This document shows positions 54,001 through 64,000 of a stretch of 64,000 nucleotides of DNA, piece by piece. A program made the translations under genes and the position numbers. Source of the stretch: Luzula sylvatica (taxonomy: Eukaryota > Streptophyta > Magnoliopsida > Poales > Juncaceae). The notes beneath the pieces are model-generated. The model did not search any database and was not told where the DNA came from. It saw only the letters and a program-made list of their open reading frames with translations. The stretch's first letter is position 1. Each line of letters begins with the position of its first letter. The DNA lies in contig OX326957.1 in assembly GCA_946800325.1 (NCBI GenBank), positions 20,337,007-20,401,006 on the forward strand, read 5' to 3'.

Positions 54001-57000
54001 TTGTTTTTCGATTCAAAACAAGATTTTAACGCTTTGAGGAGGTCAAATAATGTGTTTTGAGATCATTTGTATCTTATCTTTTACTACATAACTTTTCACC
54101 AAATTTCACAAATACTAAGGAAGTTTGTTTTTCGATTCAAAACAAGATTTTAACGCTTTGTGGAGTTCAAATAACGTGTTTTGAGATCATTTGTATCGTA
54201 TCATTTACAACATAACTTTTCACCAAATTTCACAAACACTAAGAAAGTTTGTTTTTCGATTCAAAACAAGATTTTAACGCTTTGTGGAGTTCAAATAACG
54301 TGTTTTGAGTTCATTTGTATCGTATCTTTTACTGCATAACTTTTCACCAAATTTCACAAACACTAAGAAAGTTTGTTTTTCGATTCAAAACAAGATTTTA
54401 ACGCTTTGTGGAGTTCAAATAACGTGTTTTGAGATCATTTGTATCGTATCATTTACTACATAACTTTTCACCAAATTTCACAAACACTAAGAAAGTTTGT
54501 TTTTCGATTCAAAACAAGATTTTAACGCTTTGTGGAGTTCAAATAACGTGTTTTGAGTTCATTTGTATCGTATCTTTTACTGCATAACTTTTCACCAAAT
54601 TTCACAAACACTAAGAAAGTTTGTTTTTCGATTCAAAACAAGATTTTAACGCTTTGTGGAGTTCAAATAACGTGTTTTGAGATCATTTGTATCGTATCTT
54701 TTACTACATAACTTTTCACCAAATTTCACAAACACTAAGAAAGTTTGTTTTTCGATTCAAAATAAGATTTTAACGCTTTATGGAGTTCAAATAACGTGTT
54801 TTGAGATCATTTGTATCGTATCTTTTACTACATAACTTTTCACCAAATTTCACAAACACTAAGTAAGTTTATTTTTCGATTCAAAACAAGATTTTAACGT
54901 TTTGAGGAGTTCAAATAACGTGTTTTGAGATCATTTATATCGTATCTTTTACTACATAACTTTTCACCAAATTTCACAAACACTAAGAAAGTTTGTTTTT
55001 CGATTCAAAACAAGATTTTAACGCTTTGAGGAGGTCAAATAACGTGTTTTGAGATCATTTGTATCTTATCTTTTACTACATAACTTTTCACCAAATTTCA
55101 CAAACACTAAGAAAGTTTGTTTTTCGATTCAAAACAAGATTTTAACGCTTTGTGGAGTTCAAATAACGTGTTTTGAGATCATTTGTATCGTATCTTTTAC
55201 TACATAACTTTTCACCAAATTTCACAAACACTAAGAAAGTTTGTTTTTCGATTCAAAACAAAATTTTAACGCTTTGTGGAGTTCCAATAACGTGTTTTGA
55301 GTTCATTTGTATCGTATCTTTTACTACATATCTTTTCACCAAATTTCACAAACACTAAGTAAGTTTGTTTTTCGATTCAAAACAAGATTTTAACGCTTTG
55401 TGGAGTTCAAATAACGTGTTTTGAGTTCATTTGTATCGTATCGTTTACTACATAACTTTTCACCAAATTTCACAAACACTAAGAAAGTTTGTTTTTCGAT
55501 TCAGAACAAGATTTTAACGCTTTGTGGAGTTCCAATAACGTGTTTTGAGTTCATTTGTATCGTACCTTTTACTGCATAACTTTTCACCAAATTTCACAAA
55601 CACTAAGAATGTTTATTTTTCGATTCAAAACAAGATTTTAACGCTCTTTGGAGTTTAAATAACGTGTTTTGAGATCATTTGTATCGTATCTTTTACTACA
55701 TAATTTTTCACCAAATTTCACAAACACTAAGAAAGTTTGTTTTTCGATTCAAAACAAGATTTTAACGCTTTGAGGAGTACAAATAACGTGTTTTGAGATC
55801 ATTTGTATCGTATCATTTACAACATAACTTTTCACCAAATTTCACAAACACTAAGAAAGTTTGTTTTTCGATTCAAAACAAGATTTTAACGCTTTGTGGA
55901 GTTCAAATAACGTGTTTTGAGTTCATTTGTATCGTATCTTTTACTGCATAACTTTTCACCAAATTTCACAAACACTAAGAAAGTTTGTTTTTTGATTCAA
56001 AACAAGATTTTAACGCTTTGTGGAGTTCAAATAACGTGTTTTGAGATCATTTGTATCGTATCTTTTACTACATAACTTTTCACCAAATTTCACAAACACT
56101 AAGAAAGTTTGTTTTTCGATTCAAAATAAGATTTTAACGCTTTATGGAGTTCAAATAACGTGTTTTGAGATCATTTGTATCGTATCTTTAACTACATAAC
56201 TTTTCACCAAATTTCACAAACACTAAGAAAGTTTGTTTTTCGATTCAAAACAAGATTTTAACGCTTTGTGGAGTTCAAATAACGTGTTTTGAGTTCATTT
56301 GTATCGTATGTTTTACTGCATAACTTTTCACCAAATTTCACAAACACTAAGAAAGTTTGTTTTTCGATTCAAAACAAGATTTTAACGCTTTGTGGAGTTC
56401 AAATAACGTGTTTTGAGATCATTTGTATCGTATCTTTTACTACATAACTTTTCACCAAATTTCACAAACACTAAGTAAGTTTATTTTTCGATTCAAAACA
56501 AGATGTTAACGTTTTGAGGAGTTCAAATAATGTGTTTTGAGATCATTTGTATCGTATCTTTTACAACATAACTTTTCACCAAATTTCACAAACACTAAGT
56601 AAGTTTGTTTTTCGATTCAAAACAAGATTTTAACGCTTTGTGGAGTTCAAATAACGTGTTTTGAGATCATTTGTATCGTATCTTTTACTACATAACTTTT
56701 CTCCAAATTTCACAAACACTAAGAAAGTTTGTTTTTCGATTCAAAACAAGATTTTAACGCTTTGTGGAGTTCAAATAACGTGTTTTGAGATCATTTGTAT
56801 CGTATCTTTTACTACATAACTTTTCACCAAATTTCACAAATACTAAGGAAGTTTGTTTTTCGATTCAAAACAAGATTTTAACGCTTTGTGGAGTTCAAAT
56901 AACGTGTTTTGAGATCATTTGTATCGTATCTTTTACTACATAACTTTTCACCAAATTTCACAAACACTAAGTAAGTTTGTTTTTCGATTCAAAACAAGAT

Positions 57001-60000
57001 TTTAACGCTTTGTGGAGGTCAAATAACGTGTTTTGAGTTCATTTGTATCGTATCTTTTACTACATAACTTTTCACCAAATTTCACAAATACTAAGGAAGT
57101 TTGTTTTTCGATTCAAAACAAGATTTTAACGCTTTGTGGAGTTCAAATAACGTGTTTTGAGATCATTTGTATCGTATCTTTTACTACATAACTTTTCACC
57201 AAATTTCACAAACACTAAGTAAGTTTATTTTTCGATTCAAAACAAGATTTTAACGTTTTGAGGGGTTCAAATAACGTGTTTTGAGATCATTTATATCGTA
57301 TGTTTTACTACATAACTTTTCACCAAATTTCACAAACACTAAGAAAGTTTGTTTTTCGATTCAAAACAAGATTTTAACGCTTTGAGGAGGTCAAATAACG
57401 TGTTTTGAGATCATTTGTATCTTATCTTTTACTACATAACTTTTCACCAAATTTCACAAACACTAAGAAAGTTTGTTTTTCGATTCAAAACAAGATTTTA
57501 ACGCTTTGTGGAGTTCAAATAACGTGTTTTGAGATCATTTGTATCGTATCTTTTACTACATAACTTTTCACCAAATTTCACAAACACTAAGAAAGTTTGT
57601 TTTTCGATTCAAAACAAGATTTTAACGCTTTGTGGAGGTCAAATAACGTGTTTTGAGATCATTTATATCGTATCTTTTACTACATAACTTTTCACCAAAT
57701 TTCACAAACACTAAGGAAGTTTGTTTTTCGATTCAAAACAAGATTTTAACGCTTTGTGGAGTTCAAATAACGTGTTTTGAGATCATTTGTATCGTATCAT
57801 TTACAACATAAATTTTCACCAAATTTCACAAACACTAAGAAAGTTTGTTTTTCGATTCAAAACAAGATTTTAACGCTTTGTGGAGTTCAAATAACGTGTT
57901 TTGAGTTCATTTGTATCGTATCTTTTACTGCATAACTTTTCACCAAATTTCACAAACACTAAGAAAGTTTGTTTTTCGATTCAAAACAAGATTTTAACGC
58001 TTTGTGGAGTTCAAATAACGTGTTTTGAGATCATTTGTATCGTATCATTTACTACATAACTTTGCACCAAATTTCACAAACACTAAGAAAGTTTGTTTTT
58101 CGATTCAAAACAAGATTTTAACGCTTTGTGGAGTTCAAATAACGTGTTTTGAGTTCATTTGTATCGTATCTTTTACTGCATAACTTTTCACCAAATTTCA
58201 CAAACACTAAGAAAGTTTGTTTTTCGATTCAAAACAAGATTTTAACGCTTTGTGGAGTTCAAATAACGTGTTTTGAGATCATTTGTATCGTATCTTTTAC
58301 TACATAACTTTTCACCAAATTTCACAAACACTAAGAAAGTTTGTTTTTCGATTCAAAATAAGATTTTAACGCTTTATGGAGTTCAAATAACGTGTTTTGA
58401 GATCATTTGTATCGTATCATTAACTACATAACTTTTCACCAAATTACACAAACACTAAGAAAGTTTGTTTTTCGATTCAAAACAAGATTTTAACGCTTTG
58501 AGGAGTTTAAATAACGTGTTTTGAGATCATTTGTATCGTATCTTTTACTACATAACTTTTCACCAAATTTCACAAACACTAAGTTAGTTTATTTTTCGAT
58601 TCAAAACAAGATTTTAACGTTTTGAGGAGTTCAAATAACGTGTTTTGAGATCATTTATATCGTATCTTTTACTACATAACTTTTCACCAAATTTCACAAA
58701 CACTAAGAAAGTTTGTTTTTCGATTCAAAACAAGATTTTAACGCTTTGAGGAGGTCAAATAACGTGTTTTGAGATCATTTGTATCTTATCTTTTACTACA
58801 TAACTTTTCACCAAATTTCACAAATACTAAGGAAGTTTGTTTTTCGATTCAAAACAAGATTTTAACGCTTTGTGGAGTTCAAATAACGTGTTTTGAGATC
58901 ATTTGTATCGTATCTTTTACTACATAACTTTTCACCAAATTTCACAAACACTAAGTAAGTTTGTTTTTCGATTCAAAACAAGATTTTAACGCTTTGTGGA
59001 GGTCAAATAACGTGTTTTGAGATCATTTATATCTTATCTTTTACTACATAACTTTTCACCAAATTTCACAAATACTAAGGAAGTTTGTTTTTCGATTCAA
59101 AACAAGATTTTAACGCTTTGTGGAGTTCAAATAACGTGTTTTGAGATCATTTGTATCGTATAATTTACAACATAAATTTTCACCAAATTTCACAAACACT
59201 AAGAAAGTTTGTTTTTCGATTCAAAACAAGATTTTAACGCTTTGAGGAGGTCAAATAATGTGTTTTGAGATCATTTGTATCTTATCTTTTACTACATAAC
59301 TTTTCACCAAATTTCACAAATACTAAGGAAGTTTGTTTTTCGATTCAAAACAAGATTTTAACGCTTTGTGGAGTTCAAATAACGTGTTTTGAGATCATTT
59401 GTATCGTATCATTTACTACATAACTTTTCACCAAATTTCACAAACACTAAGAAAGTTTGTTTTTCGATTCAAAACAAGATTTTAACGCTTTGTGGAGTTC
59501 AAATAACGTGTTTTGAGTTCATTTGTATCGTATCTTTTACTGCATAACTTTTCACCAAATTTCACAAACACTAAGAAAGTTTGTTTTTCGATTCAAAACA
59601 AGATTTTAACGCTTTGTGGAGTTCAAATAACGTGTTTTGAGATCATTTGTATCGTATCTTTTACTACATAACTTTTCACCAAATTTCACAAACACTAAGA
59701 AAGTTTGTTTTTCGATTCAAAATAAGATTTTAACGCTTTATGGAGTTCAAATAACGTGTTTTGAGATCATTTGTATCGTATCTTTTACTACATAACTTTT
59801 CACCAAATTTCACAAACACTAAGTAAGTTTATTTTTCGATTCAAAACAAGATTTTAACGTTTTGAGGAGTTCAAATAACGTGTTTTGAGATCATTTATAT
59901 CGTATCTTTTACTACATAACTTTTCACCAAATTTCACAAACACTAAGAAAGTTTGTTTTTCGATTCAAAACAAGATTTTAACGCTTTGAGGAGGTCAAAT
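48000..60000 (+). repeat. 34- and 42-monomer segmental duplications, three copies
   Basis: GTATAATTTACAACATAAATTTTC occurs with TATAA at 49736, 53951 and 59159. AAGTTAGTTTATT occurs with GTTAG at 49160, 53375 and 58583. AATTACACAAAC is near 49020, 53235 and 58443. Offsets are 4215 bp (34 units less one base, explained by the deletion at 51051) and 5208 bp (42 units). Variant order between the markers is largely kept. Confidence 0.78.
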
Positions 60001-62000
60001 AACGTGTTTTGAGATCATTTGTATCTTATCTTTTACTACATAACTTTTCACCAAATTTCACAAACACTAAGAAAGTTTGTTTTTCGATTCAAAACAAGAT
60101 TTTAACGCTTTGTGGAGTTCAAATAACGTGTTTTGAGATCATTTGTATCGTATCTTTTACTACATAACTTTTCACCAAATTTCACAAACACTAAGAAAGT
60201 TTGTTTTTCGATTCAAAACAAGATTTTAACGCTTTGTGGAGTTCCAATAACGTGTTTTGAGTTCATTTGTATCGTATCTTTTACTACATAACTTCTCACC
60301 AAATTTCACAAACACTAAGTAAGTTTGTTTTTCGATTCAAAACAAGATTTTAACGCTTTGTGGAGTTCAAATAACGTGTTTTGAGTTTATTTGTATCGTA
60401 TCGTTTACTACATAACTTTTCACCAAATTTCACAAACACTAAGAAAGTTTGTTTTTCGATTCAGAACAAGATTTTAACGCTTTGTGGAGTTCCAATAACG
60501 TGTTTTGAGTTCATTTGTATCGTACCTTTTACTGCATAACTTTTCACCAAATTTCACAAACACTAAGAATGTTTATTTTTCGATTCAAAACAAGATTTTA
60601 ACGCTCTTTGGAGTTTAAATAACGTGTTTTGAGATCATTTGTATCGTATCTTTTACTACATAATTTTTCACCAAATTTCACAAACACTAAGAAAGTTTGT
60701 TTTTCGATTCAAAACAAGATTTTAACGCTTTGAGGAGTACAAATAACGTGTTTTGAGATCATTTGTATCGTATCATTTACAACATAACTTTTCACCAAAT
60801 TTCACAAACACTAAGAAAGTTTGTTTTTCGATTCAAAACAAGATTTTAACGCTTTGTGGAGTTCAAATAACGTGTTTTGAGTTCATTTGTATCGTATCTT
60901 TTACTGCATAACTTTTCACCAAATTTCACAAACACTAAGAAAGTTTGTTTTTCGATTCAAAACAAGATTTTAACGCTTTGTGGAGTTCAAATAACGTGTT
61001 TTGAGATCATTTGTATCGTATCTTTTACTACATAACTTTTCACCAAATTTCACAAACACTAAGAAAGTTTGTTTTTCGATTCAAAATAAGATTTTAACGC
61101 TTTATGGAGTTCAAATAACGTGTTTTGAGATCATTTGTATCGTATCTTTTACTACATAACTTTTCACCAAATTTCACAAACACTAAGTAAGTTTATTTTT
61201 CGATTCAAAACAAGATTTTAACGTTTTGAGGAGTTCAAATAACGTGTTTTGAGATCATTTATATCGTATCTTTTACTACATAACTTTTCACCAAATTTCA
61301 CAAACACTAAGAAAGTTTGTTTTTCGATTCAAAACAAGATTTTAACGCTTTGAGGAGGTCAAATAACGTGTTTTGAGATCATTTGTATCTTATCTTTTAC
61401 TACATAACTTTTCACCAAATTTCACAAACACTAAGAAAGTTTGTTTTTCGATTCAAAACAAGATTTTAACGCTTTGTGGAGTTCAAATAACGTGTTTTGA
61501 GATCATTTGTATCGTATCTTTTACTACATAACTTTTCACCAAATTTCACAAACACTAAGAAAGTTTGTTTTTCGATTCAAAACAAGATTTTAACGCTTTG
61601 TGGAGTTCCAATAACGTGTTTTGAGTTCATTTGTATCGTATCTTTTACTACATAACTTCTCACCAAATTTCACAAACACTAAGTAAGTTTGTTTTTCGAT
61701 TCAAAACAAGATTTTAACGCTTTGTGGAGTTCAAATAACGTGTTTTGAGTTCATTTGTATCGTATCGTTTACTACATAACTTTTCACCAAATTTCACAAA
61801 CACTAAGAAAGTTTGTTTTTCGATTCAGAACAAGATTTTAACGCTTTGTGGAGTTCCAATAACGTGTTTTGAGTTCATTTGTATCGTACCTTTTACTGCA
61901 TAACTTTTCACCAAATTTCACAAACACTAAGAATGTTTATTTTTCGATTCAAAACAAGATTTTAACGCTCTTTGGAGTTTAAATAACGTGTTTTGAGATC
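55500..62000 (+). repeat. 40- and 11-monomer offsets, including a 1364-bp tandem duplication
   Basis: The private AAGAATGTTTATT variant lies at 55607, 60567 and 61931: offsets of 4960 bp (40 units) and 1364 bp (11 units). ACTTCTCACC occurs only at 60291 and 61655, again 1364 bp apart. The last two copies are therefore the youngest duplication here. Confidence 0.78.
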
Positions 62001-64000
62001 ATTTGTATCGTATCTTTTACTACATAATTTTTCACCAAATTTCACAAACACTAAGAAAGTTTGTTTTTCGATTCAAAACAAGATTTTAACGCTTTGAGGA
62101 GTACAAATAACGTGTTTTGAGATCATTTGTATCGTATCATTTACAACATAACTTTTCACCAAATTTCACAAACACTAAGAAAGTTTGTTTTTCGATTCAA
62201 AACAAGATTTTAACGCTTTGTGGAGTTCAAATAACGTGTTTTGAGTTCATTTGTATCGTATCTTTTACTGCATAACTTTTCACCAAATTTCACAAACACT
62301 AAGAAAGTTTGTTTTTCGATTCAAAACAAGATTTTAACGCTTTGTGGAGTTCAAATAACGTGTTTTGAGATCATTTGTATCGTATCTTTTACTACATAAC
62401 TTTTCACCAAATTTCACAAACACTAAGAAAGTTTGTTTTTCGATTCAAAATAAGATTTTAACGCTTTATGGAGTTCAAATAACGTGTTTTGAGATCATTT
62501 GTATCGTATCTTTAACTACATAACTTTTCACCAAATTTCACAAACACTAAGAAAGTTTGTTTTTCGATTCAAAACAAGATTTTAACGCTTTGTGGAGTTC
62601 AAATAACGTGTTTTGAGTTCATTTGTATCGTATGTTTTACTGCATAACTTTTCACCAAATTTCACAAACACTAAGAAAGTTTGTTTTTCGATTCAAAACA
62701 AGATTTTAACGCTTTGTGGAGTTCAAATAACGTGTTTTGAGATCATTTGTATCGTATCTTTTACTACATAACTTTTCACCAAATTTCACAAACACTAAGT
62801 AAGTTTATTTTTCGATTCAAAACAAGATGTTAACGTTTTGAGGAGTTCAAATAACGTGTTTTGAGATCATTTGTATCGTATCTTTTACAACATAACTTTT
62901 CACCAAATTTCACAAACACTAAGTAAGTTTGTTTTTCGATTCAAAACAAGATTTTAACGCTTTGTGGAGTTCAAATAACGTGTTTTGAGATCATTTGTAT
63001 CGTATCTTTTACTACATAACTTTTCTCCAAATTTCACAAACACTAAGAAAGTTTGTTTTTCGATTCAAAACAAGATTTTAACGCTTTGTGGAGTTCAAAT
63101 AACGTGTTTTGAGATCATTTGTATCGTATCTTTTACTACATAACTTTTCACCAAATTTCACAAATACTAAGGAAGTTTGTTTTTCGATTCAAAACAAGAT
63201 TTTAACGCTTTGTGGAGTTCAAATAACGTGTTCTGAGATCATTTGTATCGTATCTTTTACTACATAACTTTTCACCAAATTTCACAAACACTAAGTAAGT
63301 TTGTTTTTCGATTCAAAACAAGATTTTAACGCTTTGTGGAGGTCAAATAACGTGTTTTGAGTTCATTTGTATCGTATCTTTTACTACATAACTTTTCACC
63401 AAATTTCACAAATACTAAGGAAGTTTGTTTTTCGATTCAAAACAAGATTTTAACGCTTTGTGGAGTTCAAATAACGTGTTTTGAGATCATTTGTATCGTA
63501 TCTTTTACTACATAACTTTTCACCAAATTTCACAAACACTAAGTAAGTTTATTTTTCGATTCAAAACAAGATTTTAACGTTTTGAGGGGTTCAAATAACG
63601 TGTTTTGAGATCATTTATATCGTATCTTTTACTACATAACTTTTCACCAAATTTCACAAACACTAAGAAAGTTTGTTTTTCGATTCAAAACAAGATTTTA
63701 ACGCTTTGAGGAGGTCAAATAACGTGTTTTGAGATCATTTGTATCTTATCTTTTACTACATAACTTTTCACCAAATTTCACAAACACTAAGAAAGTTTGT
63801 TTTTCGATTCAAAACAAGATTTTAACGCTTTGTGGAGTTCAAATAACGTGTTTTGAGATCATTTGTATCGTATCTTTTACTACATAACTTTTCACCAAAT
63901 TTCACAAACACTAAGAAAGTTTGTTTTTCGATTCAAAACAAGATTTTAACGCTTTGTGGAGGTCAAATAACGTGTTTTGAGATCATTTATATCGTATCTT
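56300..64000 (+). repeat. 51-monomer (6324-bp) offset repeat reaching the window end
   Basis: The rare TTTTCTCCAAATT variant occurs at 56701 and 63025, exactly 51 units apart. Flanking GATGTTAACG units (about 56502 and 62826) and the ordered AATACTAAGG, GGAGGTC and GAGGGG monomers follow in both. The segment continues past 64000, so the array extends beyond this window. Confidence 0.7.

Larger units (their letters stand above)
5367..64000 (+). repeat. 124-bp AT-rich tandem satellite array, about 473 monomers
   Basis: A unit starting TAACGTGTTTTGAG repeats every 124 bp from 5371 to the window end. Between that point at 5371 and its last copy at 63968 there are exactly 473 units: 473 x 124 less one 46-bp and nine 1-bp deletions. 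The consensus is 29% G+C (36 of 124, counted by hand). All copies face the same way and there are no inserted elements. Conserved blocks in order are TAACGTGTTTTGAG, a variable [AT]TCATTT, GTATCGTAT, CATAACTTTTCACC, AAATTTCACA, CTAAG, TTCGATTCA and AACAAGATTTTAACG. Fixed variable sites are GAGTTC/GAGATC, TACTAC/TACTGC/TACAAC, AAGAAAG/AAGTAAG/AAGGAAG and TGTGGAG/TGAGGAG/TGAGGGG. 124 is not a multiple of 3, so the frame shifts each unit and no protein is encoded. Array length and the embedded Athila element fit a centromeric or pericentromeric satellite. It does not match the Arabidopsis 178-bp type and I do not recognise the family. Confidence 0.97.

Noticed and set aside
55173..55358. 61-codon frame inside the satellite
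   Set aside because: It exists only because one substitution at 55331 (TAA to TAT) removes a stop present in nearly every other monomer. The 124-bp unit shifts frame each repeat.
5367..64000. CRISPR-like regular repeat
   Set aside because: Units abut with no unique spacers, and the flanking element is a plant retrotransposon.
5367..64000. CENP-B box in the satellite
   Set aside because: No stretch fits the box (TTCG followed by the A and CGGG core); the only TTCG is in TTTTTCGATTCA, which lacks the CGGG half.
5367..64000. Inverted segments or a second transposon in the array
   Set aside because: Every line carries the unit in the same orientation, and the phase count leaves no room for an insertion.

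Overview
The window is plant nuclear DNA, almost certainly pericentromeric or centromeric heterochromatin of an angiosperm, probably a eudicot. The species cannot be named from sequence alone. Two things fill it: the 5' half of an Athila-lineage Ty3/gypsy LTR retrotransposon on the minus strand (1-5366), and an uninterrupted array of a 124-bp, AT-rich tandem satellite (5367-64000). No ordinary host gene, rRNA, tRNA or CRISPR array was found.

Retroelement (1-5366, reads right to left). The 5' LTR spans 3810-5366 and starts and ends with TG/CA. It carries a TATA box at 4868-4874 inside a perfect 10-bp inverted repeat of telobox-like sequence. After an 8-base spacer comes a tRNA-Asp-type primer binding site (3782-3801), then a short leader, then a 713-codon gag-protease frame (3647-1506). 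That frame has the Athila-type gag domain, one CCHC zinc knuckle and an aspartic protease with a DLGAS core. A single TAA ends it. The same frame is then open for 501 more codons (1505-3), encoding reverse transcriptase with its catalytic aspartates and the start of RNase H, and it runs off the window. The rest of RNase H, integrase and the 3' LTR lie outside.

Satellite (5367-64000). The LTR ends at 5366 and satellite begins on the next base, so the element inserted into the array. Counting the phase of a fixed point in the monomer from 5371 to 63968 gives exactly 473 repeat steps: 473 x 124 bp, less one 46-bp deletion (21133/21134) and nine single-base deletions. All monomers point the same way and no other transposon interrupts them. 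Monomer variants recur at exact multiples of 124 bp, giving nested and changing higher-order repeats (2-, 4-, 7-, 10-, 11-, 15-, 19-, 27-, 34-, 38-, 42- and 51-monomer offsets). This is the pattern left by repeated unequal exchange or segmental duplication.

Together this is a satellite array invaded by an Athila-type element, the arrangement known from Arabidopsis centromeres, but with a different, shorter monomer that I do not recognise. The satellite and its higher-order structure are the most novel part of the window. A centromere role is inference and needs CENH3 data.
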